Assembly (NCBI GenBank): GCA_963730225.1 | Contig: CAVSQX010000001.1 | Span: forward strand, 1,178,001-1,242,000 | From: CAVSQX01 sp963730225 | Lineage (GTDB): Bacteria; Planctomycetota; Phycisphaerae; Tepidisphaerales; Tepidisphaeraceae | Length of the DNA stretch: 64,000 nucleotides | Reading direction: 5' to 3' | In this document: positions 18,262 to 27,756 of the stretch, in pieces | Layout: the number at the start of each line of letters is the position of its first letter | Numbering within the stretch: position 1 is the stretch's first letter | Position numbers and translations under genes: made by a program | Notes under the pieces: model-generated | What the model was told of the DNA's origin: nothing | Database searches by the model: none | Seen by the model: the letters and a program-made list of their open reading frames with translations, nothing else

Positions 18262-19155
18262 GCCGCCCAGCTCGCGGCTCTGGAACATCCACATGCCGGC
18301 GGCGAGGGCGAAAATGGAATAGGCTACGGCGTAAAGAACCGCGATGCCGACGTACGCCCAAATGGTTCCGAGCCAGACGCCTTGCGGGTCGGTGGCGAAC
18401 ATGGTCCCGGGCAGACGAATGGTTTTGTAAACCGTCAGCGGCCGCAAATCGAAGATTTGAAGATAGGGCAATAGCAAGCTGATGAGGTAGGCGACGGACT
18501 TGGTCAGCAGCGATCGGCCGGCGAGATTCTGGGACATGGGGAACAAAAAACGAGTTAGATTTCCGGCGATGTAGAGAATAATCACGATCGGAAGATTAAC
18601 CACCAAAGAGAATCGAGTGGACAGGGCGACGCCGATTGCGGCCAAAACGCAGATTTGCAGCCAGACCAGGACGAGGCTGGCGATGACGCCGCTGATGTGC
18701 ATCCAACGGTAATCGGCGATCTGGCGAAGCTCGCGTTCGTCCAGCGAAATCGTGCGTAGCATGTAATCGTTGGGCGTTCGCCAATAGACACAAAGGATCA
18801 GCACGGTTCCGAGGATGACGACGGCAAGAAGAGCCGACGCGGCAATGCCGAGGAACTTGCCCAGCAGCACTTCCCATTTGCGCAGCGGCTTGCTCATGAG
18901 CGTCAGCATGGTGCGGTCTTCGATTTCCTCGAAGATCGAACGGCTGGTGGCAAAAAGCGTCGAGATCAGGACGAGCAGAAGCACGACATCGAGCCCGGCG
19001 GCTTTGAACATGAGCGTGTCTTCGCCGAGGGTGAAAAAGGGCAGAGCGGCGAAGATCAGCAGAATAACGCCGCCCAGGGCGAGCATCAGAGAGTAAATCG
19101 GCTGAACCAGCGATTCGACGAACGTGTGACGGACGATTACGAAAGTGCGGTACAT
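18250..19155 (-). CDS. ABC-2-type transporter permease
   Basis: 301 aa from ATG 19155 (MYRTFVIVRHTFVESLVQPIYSL). Six or so hydrophobic segments can be seen, with the ABC-2 family signature FEEIEDRTMLTLMSKPLRKWEVLLGKFLG between the first membrane helices. This is the NosY/gliding-type permease layout. No ATP-binding partner gene is adjacent in the window, so its partner is unknown. Confidence 0.82.
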   Translation of the reverse strand: MYRTFVIVRHTFVESLVQPIYSLMLALGGVILLIFAALPFFTLGEDTLMFKAAGLDVVLLLVLISTLFATSRSIFEEIEDRTMLTLMSKPLRKWEVLLGKFLGIAASALLAVVILGTVLILCVYWRTPNDYMLRTISLDERELRQIADYRWMHISGVIASLVLVWLQICVLAAIGVALSTRFSLVVNLPIVIILYIAGNLTRFLFPMSQNLAGRSLLTKSVAYLISLLLPYLQIFDLRPLTVYKTIRLPGTMFATDPQGVWLGTIWAYVGIAVLYAVAYSIFALAAGMWMFQSRELGGSEG

Positions 19156-19278
19156 GGGTGGGGATTTTATCGCAAGGCGGCACAGAGGGGAAGAAAACAT
19201 CCGGCCGCGCGGACCGACGCTAAACTTGACACATTCCGTCGGTTGTAGAAAAGTGGCCGCTGAAATCAGGAGATTTCC

Positions 19279-19974
19279 ATGGCCATTTTCAGCGTGTTGC
19301 TGCTCACCGCGGTTCCGCCGGGACATCGGACGGACGGCGGAGCGGCGTTTATCAAGATCGATGGGCGGGAAGCACTGCTTCGCTCCGTCGAGCTGTTTCT
19401 CAACCGAGATAACGTCAAGCAAATCCAACTGGTAATATTTCCCGAATCGCTGGAGGAGGCGAAGAGGAAATTCGGGGCGCACCTGGGATTTTCGGGCGTG
19501 AAGCTGGTTTCCGGCGGGCCGGGATGGATGGATCAGATCGCGGCGGCGGGAGCGACCATCGCGGCGGAGGCGACGCATGTTCTGGTTCACGATGCGGCTC
19601 GGCCGGCGGTGCCGTATTCGGATATCGATGCCGTCATGGCGGCGGCGGAAACGAATGCAGCAGTAACGCTAACGGCATCGGTCCGCACGACGCTGCTGGA
19701 GACCGACGAGGGGGGCAATCCGTTGGCGTATCATTTACCGAGCCATTTCGTTCAGGTGCTCACACCGCAGGGATTCTCGAAGCAGCGATTTGCGGAGATG
19801 GTCAAGGCCAAGGCCGAGCCGCACGCTTCACAGTGGACGCTGGTGCGCGGGTCGCCGCTAAACCTGCGGCTGGCATCCGGAGCGGACGGGGGCATGGTCA
19901 AGACCATGATTAACATGCTGCCCAAAGCGAAGATCAAAGCCCCGTCGAGCCCGTTTGAGGAAGCGCAGTGGTGA
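19279..19974 (+). CDS. ispD: IspD-like cytidylyltransferase, divergent nucleotide loop
   Basis: 231 aa; AGGAG lies shortly before ATG 19279. The conserved VLVHDAARPAVP and DIDAVMAAAETNAAVTLTASVRTTL blocks and the overall length match 2-C-methyl-D-erythritol 4-phosphate cytidylyltransferase of the MEP isoprenoid pathway. The glycine-rich CTP loop, normally AAGxGxRMG...PKQ, is altered to TAVPPGHRTDGGAAFIKIDGRE, so CTP binding may differ or the activity may have changed. I keep the symbol as the nearest known family member. Confidence 0.68.
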   Translation: MAIFSVLLLTAVPPGHRTDGGAAFIKIDGREALLRSVELFLNRDNVKQIQLVIFPESLEEAKRKFGAHLGFSGVKLVSGGPGWMDQIAAAGATIAAEATHVLVHDAARPAVPYSDIDAVMAAAETNAAVTLTASVRTTLLETDEGGNPLAYHLPSHFVQVLTPQGFSKQRFAEMVKAKAEPHASQWTLVRGSPLNLRLASGADGGMVKTMINMLPKAKIKAPSSPFEEAQW

Positions 19975-20070
19975 CGGGGGGATTGCCGATTGCCGACTGC
20001 CAATTGAAGGGCGGAATCCTTTTTTCGGCAATCGGCAATTCTTTCATTTGCGAAACGGAGAGCTACTCTT

Positions 20071-20439
20071 GTGGTGAAAGCGATTATTCCGACGGTTCTT
20101 CTTCTGTGCATCTCGAATACGTTTATGACGGCCGCCTGGTACGGGCATCTGAAATACGAGAACAAGCCGCTGTGGCTGGTGATCGTGGTGAGTTGGGGGA
20201 TCGCGTTTTTTGAGTATTGCTTTCAGGTGCCGGCCAATCGGATTGGCAACGTGGGCGGCCTGACGGCGGGAAACCTGAAAATCATTCAGGAAGTCATCAC
20301 GCTGGTGGTCTTTGTGATCTTCGCGCGTCTATATCTGGGGGAACAACTGACGTGGAATTATTACGTGGCATTTGCCTTCATTCTGGCCGCGGTGTTCATG
20401 GTGTTTTACTTTCGGCCGACGGCGGCAATGCCACGGTGA
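20071..20439 (+). CDS. DMT-type small transporter-like membrane protein (DUF486)
   Basis: 122 aa from GTG 20071, with GGAG upstream. Four hydrophobic helices; AWYGHLKYENKPLWLVIVVSWGIAFFEY and PANRIGN are typical of the DUF486 family, related to the drug/metabolite transporter superfamily. Substrate unknown. It ends one base before the oppositely oriented hypothetical gene. Confidence 0.85.
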   Translation: MVKAIIPTVLLLCISNTFMTAAWYGHLKYENKPLWLVIVVSWGIAFFEYCFQVPANRIGNVGGLTAGNLKIIQEVITLVVFVIFARLYLGEQLTWNYYVAFAFILAAVFMVFYFRPTAAMPR

Positions 20440-20724
20440 TCAGGCGTTGACGGCGGGCCGGTCATCGTGTTGCCACCAGGCGGGCACGATTTTTGATGAG
20501 GGAGCGGTCTGCACGCCCAGCCATGCAGCACAGACGGCGATGGCATGTCGGGCCTGCTCGGGGGAATCGAACATTTCTTCGATGTTCCTGTGATTTTTTG
20601 GACTTCGCCACGCTCGCAGCAACGCGCCGACGGTCGGAAGATGCAGCACCTGCTGTAGGGGCAGGGCAATTTCGGGACGGAGAACAGCTGTCAGCGGCAG
20701 CGCCAGGATCGGATTACGCAACAT
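20440..20724 (-). CDS. Hypothetical protein
   Basis: 94 aa from ATG 20724, preceded by GGGAG about nine bases upstream, which decides this start over the longer frame from 20769. The sequence (MLRNPILALPLTAVLRPEIA ... VQTAPSSKIVPAWWQHDDRP) has a hydrophobic N-terminal part and a polar tail. I recognise no family. The gap 20725-20991 after it shows no gene that I can support. Confidence 0.5.
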   Translation of the reverse strand: MLRNPILALPLTAVLRPEIALPLQQVLHLPTVGALLRAWRSPKNHRNIEEMFDSPEQARHAIAVCAAWLGVQTAPSSKIVPAWWQHDDRPAVNA

Positions 20725-20991
20725 GTTTTTCTTCTCCCGAGATGCAACCAGCCACAGCGTGCGTCTCAAGCACGTCGGAGCGAATCACTCGATGTCTGAT
20801 ATGGAGAGTTCAACAATCGCTGCGGCCCAAGCCCATTCCGTGTGTTCGACGCAGTGCGGCATCCATGCCATCCCGATTCGCGGCTCCGTGCGCCGGGTCC
20901 CATCCACAACGAACGGACGCAGTGTAGCGGGTTTTTGCGCCGAATCAATCGCCCGACGGCGCGATTTCAAAATTGATGTTAACACGCCGGC

Positions 20992-21020
20992 TTGACAGCG
21001 CGCAGCCGTATTCCTACTTT
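20992..21020 (+). promoter_or_regulatory. Sigma-70-type promoter of purA
   Basis: TTGACA (20992-20997), a 17-base spacer and TACTTT (21015-21020) give a near-consensus promoter. A start of transcription near 21027 would leave a 25-base leader before the purA ATG at 21052. Confidence 0.6.
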
Positions 21021-21051
21021 GGCCTGTCAATCCGCCTTTTTGTGAAAGGTC

Positions 21052-22353
21052 ATGAGCGTGCCGCCGCTATTGGACGGAAACACCTGTGTTGTGGGGCTGC
21101 AATGGGGCGATGAGGGCAAGGGGAAAATTGTCGACTTTCTGGCGGAAAAGGCGGATATCGTCGTCCGATATTGCGGGGGCGCCAATGCAGGGCACACCGT
21201 TCGCATCGGCAACGAAAAGTATTCGACGCATCTGCTGCCGGTGGGGATCTTCCGTCCGCAAGTCATGAACGCGATCGGCAACGGGGTGGTGTTGGACCCG
21301 ATCGCCTTGTTCAGCGAAATCGACGAATTCATCGGCAAGGGCGTGCCAATCAGCCCGGCGAATCTGATGATCAGCTACAAAACGCATCTGGTGATGCCGT
21401 ATCACAAGTTGGAGGACGCGGCGCGGGAGAGCAGTGCCGAAGGAGGAGCGATCGGCACCACGCGGCGGGGAATCGGTCCCAGCTATTCGGATAAAATGCA
21501 GCGGACCACCGCCCTTCGCGTCGCCGATCTTCTGCACGAGGAGCGGTTCAAGGAAAAATTGGCGCGCATCGTCACCGAGCGGAACAAGGTTCTCAAGGTG
21601 CTTTACGATGCGCCGCCGTTGGATGGCAGGGCGATTTTTGAAGAGTACCGAAGCGTGGGCCGGCGGGTCGCCCCGTTTGTGGGAGATGTTGGATATCTTC
21701 TGATTCAGGCCCTTCGGACTGGAAAGCGAATCGTTTTCGAAGGGGCTCATGCGGCACTTTTGGATGTGGATCACGGCACTTATCCATACGTCACCAGCAG
21801 CAACTGCTCGTCGTTGGGCTTGTTCACGGGAACTGGGGTTCCGCCGCAGACGGTGAAGAATTTTGTGGGGATTATGAAGGCGTATTCGACGCGCGTCGGA
21901 GGCGGGCCGTTTCCCAGCGAGCAATCGAATTCCATTGGGGATTACATCCGAGAACGCGGCAATGAATACGGCACGACGACGCGCCGGCCCCGTCGTTGCG
22001 GATGGTTCGACGCGATGGCCGTGCGATATTCGGTCGACCTGTGCGGCGTAACGTCGGTGGTGCTGACGATGCTGGATGTGCTGTCGGGGCTGGATCACAT
22101 TCAAATCTGCACCGGATATCGAATCAACGGACAGCGGCTGGAATATTTCCGCGCTGATATGGACACGCTGGCGGAAGTGGAGCCGATTTACGAGACACTT
22201 CCGGGCTGGCGCGGTAATATCTCGGGTTGTCGGCATTTCAGCGAGTTGCCCAAAGAGGCCCAGGATTACGTTCTGCGGCTCGAAAAACTCAGCGGCGCAC
22301 CGATTCAAATGGTTAGCGTCGGGCCGGAGCGCTCGGCCACCCTGATGCGGTAG
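21052..22353 (+). CDS. purA: Adenylosuccinate synthetase
   Basis: 433 aa. It joins IMP and aspartate using GTP in AMP synthesis. Clear markers: QWGDEGKGKIVDFL (phosphate loop with catalytic Asp), GANAGHT with the catalytic His, GTTRRGIGPSYSDK, the FEGAHAALLDVDHGTYPYVTSS block, and STRVGGGPFPSE. Length is standard for bacteria. A near-consensus promoter lies just upstream. Confidence 0.98.
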   Translation: MSVPPLLDGNTCVVGLQWGDEGKGKIVDFLAEKADIVVRYCGGANAGHTVRIGNEKYSTHLLPVGIFRPQVMNAIGNGVVLDPIALFSEIDEFIGKGVPISPANLMISYKTHLVMPYHKLEDAARESSAEGGAIGTTRRGIGPSYSDKMQRTTALRVADLLHEERFKEKLARIVTERNKVLKVLYDAPPLDGRAIFEEYRSVGRRVAPFVGDVGYLLIQALRTGKRIVFEGAHAALLDVDHGTYPYVTSSNCSSLGLFTGTGVPPQTVKNFVGIMKAYSTRVGGGPFPSEQSNSIGDYIRERGNEYGTTTRRPRRCGWFDAMAVRYSVDLCGVTSVVLTMLDVLSGLDHIQICTGYRINGQRLEYFRADMDTLAEVEPIYETLPGWRGNISGCRHFSELPKEAQDYVLRLEKLSGAPIQMVSVGPERSATLMR

Positions 22354-22400
22354 CCGCCGCCGGTGTTACAATGGGTCGGTGAATTGACGGGATTGCGACG

Positions 22401-23486
22401 ATGGTTCTACACGTCCTTCGGGCGCTGTTCATTCTCCTGATGGCCGCCGTCGGCTGGTTCTACGTGCAGAGCCCGGCCGAGCCGTTCGGGGAATTCACCT
22501 GGCTGGCGATGGCCATCGCACTGGTGGTCGGCACATTTTTGGTATGCATCGATATCCTCGCCCCGAGAAAAAAACTGGTTATTTTCTCCGGCACATTTTT
22601 TGGATTGCTCATTGGAGTTTCGATTGCGTACGCCCTGAGCTTCGTCGTCAAGCTGCTGACCGACCAATATCTGGGTCGGCTGGATATCTCAGCTCCGAAC
22701 TTTCTCAAATTACAAGCCAATCGCGATGCGTTGGTAAGCTTCATCGACATGCTGGTGGGCGTCGCCTGCTGTTATCTGGCGATCAGCTTTATCCTTCAAA
22801 CGAAGGACGATTTTCGCTTCATCATCCCGTACGTGGAATTCAGCAAGCAGACCAAAGGAAGCCGGCCGATCCTGCTGGACACGAGCGTGCTGATTGATGG
22901 GCGAATTACCGATGTCGCGCTGACCGGCATCGTGGACAGCCAGGTTATTGTGCCCCATTTCGTGCTGGATGAATTGCAGACGATCGCCGACAGCGCCGAC
23001 AAGCTCAAGCGTGCCCGGGGGCGGCGAGGGCTCGACGCGCTGAGCAAGCTGCGCGAAACGGGCCGGCCTGAGGTAATTATCTACGACAGCTCCGCCCAGG
23101 CCGGCGACGCCCATGCGGAAGTGGATCAGAGGCTGATGGAATTGGCCAAGGTGATGCGCGCCAGGGTGCTGACCAACGATTTCAACTTGAACAAGGTGGC
23201 TCAGCTTCAGGGCGTCGACGTGATCAACCTCAACGAATTGGCCAACGCGATGAAGCCGGTGGTCCTTCCGGGCGAGAAAATGACGGTGCGAATTCAGAAA
23301 CCCGGTGAAGAGCCGGGCCAGGGAGTTGGGTATCTGGAAGATGGAACCATGGTGGTCGTTGAACAAGGACGATCGTATATCAATTCGGACGTGGAATTTA
23401 CGGTCACCAATTCGAGACAGACCGTGGCGGGGCGAATGATCTTTGGGCGGGTTTCCAATGGCAACGTGAGGCACGGAGCCACGTAG
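22401..23486 (+). CDS. PIN-TRAM domain membrane protein (YacL-like)
   Basis: 361 aa. Four hydrophobic helices occupy about residues 1-140; the cytosolic part has a PIN nuclease-like domain (ILLDTSVLIDGRI, with acidic residues repeated in HFVLDELQ and VLTNDFNLNK) and a C-terminal TRAM RNA-binding domain (GEKMTVRIQKPGEEPGQGVGYLEDGTMVVVEQG). This matches the YacL/TRAM family common in Gram-positives and Planctomycetes. A ribonuclease role is inferred. Confidence 0.9.
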   Translation: MVLHVLRALFILLMAAVGWFYVQSPAEPFGEFTWLAMAIALVVGTFLVCIDILAPRKKLVIFSGTFFGLLIGVSIAYALSFVVKLLTDQYLGRLDISAPNFLKLQANRDALVSFIDMLVGVACCYLAISFILQTKDDFRFIIPYVEFSKQTKGSRPILLDTSVLIDGRITDVALTGIVDSQVIVPHFVLDELQTIADSADKLKRARGRRGLDALSKLRETGRPEVIIYDSSAQAGDAHAEVDQRLMELAKVMRARVLTNDFNLNKVAQLQGVDVINLNELANAMKPVVLPGEKMTVRIQKPGEEPGQGVGYLEDGTMVVVEQGRSYINSDVEFTVTNSRQTVAGRMIFGRVSNGNVRHGAT

Positions 23487-23606
23487 GAATGCGGGACCCC
23501 AGGGGAAAGAAATAAGCGGCCTTTTTCATCGTTTGCGGCCTTGTGCCTTTGTGCTTTCGTCCCTTTTTTCTTGTTCGCGGTACCGCTTGCGGTTACGTTT
23601 TCATCC

Positions 23607-24350
23607 ATGTCCATCGCGGTGGCCTGCGCCTGCGGGAAACGATTTAAGGCAAAAGACGAGTACGCCGGTAAACGGGCAAAGTGCCCGGCGTGCGGGCAGC
23701 CTCTGACAATTCCTCAGCCGCCGCCAGCCAAGCCTGCGACCGACGATGAGATCATGGCGCTGGCGGAGCCGGAGGTATTTCAACCGGCGGCCCGCGCCTC
23801 GACGACAAAGAAACCGACGGCTGCGGCAGCGGTGGCCAGTGCGAGAGTTCCGCCGTTGAGCAAAAGCAGTCGGCCGGCCAGCAAGGGGGCCATGCCGATG
23901 ATCAGCATTTCTCCCTGGGTGATCGTACTGATCGCGCTGGCGGTCATCGTTCCCAGCTTGATCTATTGGGCCAAGGAGGGGCCGCTCAAGGCGGAGCACG
24001 AATGGTACGACCGCTCGCAGAAGGCCGAGTATCAAATTCCCTGGCAGGTGGTCCGCGGCATCGATCAGTATTACATCAACGAGGGAATGGACCCGAATTC
24101 ATCGGGGCTGACCTATCATCCCAAGGTCATGATGTTCAACTTTGCCGAGCCGAAGTTCATGCTCTCGCTGCCCGACAAGGTGCTCTTTTTTGGCAGTAGC
24201 ACGGACGGGCCGTTCAAGGGCTCCTTCAATCCGCAGACGTGGGATTTTGAAGCGGATGTAACCATCGGCGGGAGAACGCATCACCTGGTCGGCACGGCGG
24301 ACGAAAACAAACGAGACCTTACTCTGGATGGAACGGCGGTCACCAACTAA
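23607..24350 (+). CDS. Zinc-ribbon membrane protein, unknown function
   Basis: 247 aa from ATG 23607. The N-terminus holds a degenerate zinc ribbon (VACACGKRFKAKDEYAGKRA with KCPACGQPL), then a Pro/Ala-rich linker, one transmembrane helix (SPWVIVLIALAVIVPSLIYW) and an extracytoplasmic domain. The ribbon-linker-helix layout recurs in planctomycete proteins of unknown role; a similar ribbon is found in the gene at 42568. It converges with the SPINDLY gene, overlapping by four bases. Confidence 0.75.
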   Translation: MSIAVACACGKRFKAKDEYAGKRAKCPACGQPLTIPQPPPAKPATDDEIMALAEPEVFQPAARASTTKKPTAAAAVASARVPPLSKSSRPASKGAMPMISISPWVIVLIALAVIVPSLIYWAKEGPLKAEHEWYDRSQKAEYQIPWQVVRGIDQYYINEGMDPNSSGLTYHPKVMMFNFAEPKFMLSLPDKVLFFGSSTDGPFKGSFNPQTWDFEADVTIGGRTHHLVGTADENKRDLTLDGTAVTN

Positions 24351-26516
24351 CTCGGCTCGTCACACCAGATCCGCCAGGCTTGGCGATAAAGGCTCTCCAA
24401 ATCGCGCGTGTACCGGACGGCATCCATGAGAGCCGAGTCGCGCATTCGTCCACGGAGTTCGAATCGCAGTCGGGTTAGCTTTTGCGGATCATCGATCAGC
24501 GCCGCGGCGGCCTGGACAAATTGCTCCTGGGTATCAGCGACCAACTCCGGCAAACGCACGGTTCGCAGCAGGCTGGCACCCATTCTGCCGACGCTGGTTC
24601 GCCCCACCTTGCTGACCACCGGCACGCCCATCCACAGCGAATCGCAGCCGGTAATGCCGCTACCGTAGGGTTGGGGGTCCAGCGCGACGTCGATGAGATG
24701 GTAAAGCCCCAGGAATTCGGCCAAGTTGCGCGCGCGGGTTGAAAGATGAGTTGCGTTTCGGGCACGCCGAAGCGGGCGAACATCGCGGCCACGTGCGGAT
24801 TGGCCGAGCCGTCGATCGGCACAATCAGCATCATTCGGCGCGCGGGAACCGCCGCAGAACGGCCGCCCAGAGTTCCACCGATTCGAGGGTTGTCTTTACC
24901 GGGGAGTTGAGCGAGCCGAACGTCACGGGGCCGCCCTTTCGCATCGGTGGCCCCGCGGGATCGGGCGCCTCGGGGTAGGCGGTGTACAGATAAAAACTGT
25001 TCGGCAGGCGCAGCAGAATCTCATCGGACGGCGATGCAGACCCGGGCGGATCGAGGTGCCGATCGGTGATGCGAAATTTTATGGAGCTCAATCCGGGGCT
25101 GGTCGGATATCCGATGTGACTGATCTGCACCGGCGCCGGCCGGCGGGCAAATGTCAGCAGCCGGTTGCCGTGCATGTGGCCGGTCACATCGACAAGAATG
25201 TCGATCCGATCGTCGGCGATGGTTTCTGCCAGGCGTCGGTCGCTCAGCCCCGCCGTGTCGCGCCAATTCTCGAACAGCGGCTTGAGGCGTTCGGTCTGAT
25301 CATCGGGCGCTGTCACATCGGAATAGGCGAAAACCTCAAAATGATCACGGTCGTGGAATCGCACGATCGGCTCGAGAAATCGACCGATGACATGGCGGCG
25401 AAGATCATACGAGACATATCCCACCCGCAGCCGGCGGTCGGGTTTCCGGTCGCGCGTTTCGTGGGATGCAACCGGAGGCAGATCGGCGCCGAACCGTCGA
25501 TCCCATTCCCGTTGTTCGGCCCCGACGCTCGCATCGTCCGAATCCGGATCGAAGTGCATTCCGTAAATCAACACGCTTCGAGCCGCGATGGAATTGGGAT
25601 CCAGCTCCACGGCTTTGCGATACATCGTCATCGCATCGGCCTGTCGGCATTGTTCGCGGTAAATGCTGCCCAGATTAGCGGTGACGGCTGAGTCCGTGGG
25701 TTGCAGCTCCAGAGCGTGCCGGGCCTGCGCCTCGGCCGACGCAAGTTGTCCGGCGCCCTTCAACGCCAGCGCATAATTGTTGATTGAGGCGGCCGACGTC
25801 GGCAGAAGCTCAGCGGCACGGCGATGATGAATTAACGCATCATGCGAATTCCCAAGGGCGTCGAGCGTTTTGGCCAAAAGGCTGTGCGCTTCGGCATTGT
25901 CTTCCCGAAGCTCGATCGCGCGTCGCAGCGAAGCGGCGGCGTTTTCCATTTGGCCAGCCATGAACAATGCTTCGGCCAGACACAAATGTCCGGCCGGTGC
26001 GCCGGGGGCCAGTCGCACGGTTTGCTGGAGCGGCTCGATCGCCTCGTCGGGCCGGTCCGCGCGGAGAAGCGCCCTGCCGAAGAGCAGAAAAGCGCCGGAC
26101 ATCGTGGGGGCGAATTGCGTCAGAGCCTTAAGTGGGTCGACCGCTTCAGCCGGGCGGCCTCGCTGTAACAACATGTCGCCGAGGGATTGATAAGCGACCA
26201 GTAAATCCGGCTGAAGTTCAATCGCTTTGCGAAATGCGGCGACCGCTTCGTCGGTCGCGCCCTGCCGACGCGCCACTTCGCCCAGATGGAACCACGGCCC
26301 CCCCGCCGCCGGCGCGGCTTGCGCGGCGGCGACGAGCAATTGCCGGGCGCTGTCCAGATGATTGGCCTCCAGCTCGATGATTCCCAAAAGATGAAGTGCC
26401 TGTGGATGCCGCGGGTCCAATTCCAGAGTGCGCCGATACGCCGCCGCAGCTCCGATCAAATCGCCGCGCTGGTGCAGCGTCAGGGCGTCTTGCAGCAATG
26501 GATCGATCGACTCCAT
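24347..26516 (-). pseudogene. TPR / SPINDLY-type O-GlcNAc transferase-like protein, split by two frameshifts
   Basis: The first frame (24831-26516) encodes a TPR array and the start of the glycosyltransferase domain (RVGYVSYDLRRHVIGRFLEPI ... HIGYPTSPGLSSIKFRITD). It stops at RRFPRAE, but the missing continuation is found in the next frame (MLIVPIDGSANPHVAAMFARFG) and then a third (EFLGLYHLIDVALDPQPYGSG ... SLWMGVPVV). The two breaks sit at CCGCGCGCC (about 24834) and CGCGCGCGC (about 24740). Joined, the protein would be about 723 residues with a complete GT41 domain. Sequence error is as likely as true decay. Family members glycosylate proteins, with UDP-GlcNAc as the known donor. Confidence 0.85.
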
Positions 26517-26522
26517 CCGTTC

Positions 26523-27527
26523 CTAACGCTTGGTCAAAAACTTGAGCAGCAGCGGCTCGATTCGCTGCCGTAACTGCACGTTGGCGTATCCGATCCATGA
26601 CAGACCGGTCGTGGTGTCGAGCGGGCCGTCCAGCAGATTGCCGTGCTCATCGGTGACAATCACACCGGCTTCCTGGGCTATCAACAGAGTCGCGCAGTCA
26701 TACGGATGGCAGCACAATCCAGCCGGTTGATTCTGCATGCGATAAAACGTCGGCCGCAGGTCGGCGTTGAAGCGATCGTGCCCGACGATCAGTTCGTAAA
26801 ACTGGCCGCCGGTGGAAATGTATTGATCGTCAAAGACGATGGCGCGCGTCACGTCGACTTCGCCAATCAGTTGGCGGACGAGATGCTCCATCACCTCGGC
26901 CGCCAGAACTTTGGTGCCGGGAAAGAAATTGCTGATGGTGGCAAAGCCGTGGGAAATTGTGTCGGCTTGGCTGGGGCGCAGGGGAAGGTGCTCGGCTTCG
27001 ATTTCCGTTTGTGTCAGCGATTCGCGCACGCCATGGGCTCCATGGCCGCGGATGGCCCAGAGGACATCGGCACTGCCCATTTTACTGGTGGGAAGCTCCG
27101 TCATGACGGCGACCTCGATGTCGCTGAGGCGCGTGCGATCGCCGTGGTTGGGCGCGACGCCGGCCAGCGCCCAGGCTGCGCGCTTGTCGTACATGATTCC
27201 CCGGGTTCCGTCGATCGGATCGACGATGAGACGGATTTTCGCTTCACCTGGATCGCTGCCCCTGGGAAATGCCACGGCGGTTTCTTCACCGTGCTCGTTT
27301 TCGACGCCCTCGGCCACCAGCACCAGCGGCGTTTGGCGCGCCCACTGCTCGCAAAAATCTTCCAGCAGCGGATCGACTTCGGCGTCGATTTTGTAAATCG
27401 TATCGGCGGCGCTGGATCGACTCACATCACTCAGCCCTCGCCGGCGATGGGCGCGACCGATCATGTCGCGCACCTTTCGCTGGAATTCTCGCAGGCGATG
27501 GACGATCTGCTGCGGGTTGGCCAGCAT
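26523..27527 (-). CDS. Inositol monophosphatase-family protein
   Basis: 334 aa from ATG 27527. The metal-binding VAEGVENEHGEE (for the usual EE motif) and DPIDGTRGIMYDKR (DPxDGT) are visible, together with a GLCCHPYDCATLLIAQEAG late block. It should be a Mg-dependent, Li-sensitive-type phosphatase acting on inositol phosphate, a nucleotide phosphate or a related compound. It ends six bases after the SPINDLY start region and is divergent from leuA. Confidence 0.85.
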   Translation of the reverse strand: MLANPQQIVHRLREFQRKVRDMIGRAHRRRGLSDVSRSSAADTIYKIDAEVDPLLEDFCEQWARQTPLVLVAEGVENEHGEETAVAFPRGSDPGEAKIRLIVDPIDGTRGIMYDKRAAWALAGVAPNHGDRTRLSDIEVAVMTELPTSKMGSADVLWAIRGHGAHGVRESLTQTEIEAEHLPLRPSQADTISHGFATISNFFPGTKVLAAEVMEHLVRQLIGEVDVTRAIVFDDQYISTGGQFYELIVGHDRFNADLRPTFYRMQNQPAGLCCHPYDCATLLIAQEAGVIVTDEHGNLLDGPLDTTTGLSWIGYANVQLRQRIEPLLLKFLTKR

Positions 27528-27555
27528 GCTCGAATAATCCCGTACATCGCGGCGC

Positions 27556-27583
27556 TTGACAAGCGACGGCCACCGCTTATGAT
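27556..27583 (+). promoter_or_regulatory. Promoter of the leu leader
   Basis: TTGACA (27556-27561), 16-base spacer, TATGAT (27578-27583). Transcription should start near 27590, only about three bases before the leader-peptide ATG at 27593, so the leader peptide would be translated from a nearly leaderless mRNA. Confidence 0.65.
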
Positions 27584-27592
27584 TGCTGAACA

Positions 27593-27664
27593 ATGCGGCG
27601 GACCACCCTTGCGACTCTGCGACTTAACCTCAGCCTTACCGGCCTGGGGCTTACTATCGCATAA
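27593..27664 (+). CDS. Leucine-rich leader peptide of leuA
   Basis: A 23-codon frame from ATG 27593 to TAA 27664 has seven leucine codons (CTT, CTG, CTC mixture), e.g. the run ATLRLNLSLTGLGLTIA. This composition, the position just before a terminator and the following leuA match the ribosome-mediated attenuation leaders (LeuL type) of other bacteria. There is no SD, in keeping with a start close to the 5' end of the transcript. Confidence 0.75.
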   Translation: MRRTTLATLRLNLSLTGLGLTIA

Positions 27665-27728
27665 TCGCGGGGACCGCTGCCAAGATGAATCATCAACGCC
27701 CCCGCGATGCAACATCGCGGGGTTTTTT
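27664..27728 (+). terminator. Attenuator: terminator with competing antiterminator
   Basis: Terminator: CCCCGCGATG (27700-27709), loop CAA, CATCGCGGGG (27713-27722), then six T. Antiterminator: ATCGCGGGG at 27664-27672, right at the leader stop codon, is identical to the 3' arm and can pair with 27700-27708 instead. A ribosome stalled at Leu codons leaves this segment free, allowing read-through; one that finishes the peptide covers it, and termination follows. Confidence 0.8.
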
Positions 27729-27756
27729 GTTTTGTGAAATTGTATCGGAGCGAAAC

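Noticed and set aside
20785..21030. 81-aa minus-strand frame in the purA upstream gap
   Set aside because: No SD, covers the strong purA promoter, and the composition looks random.
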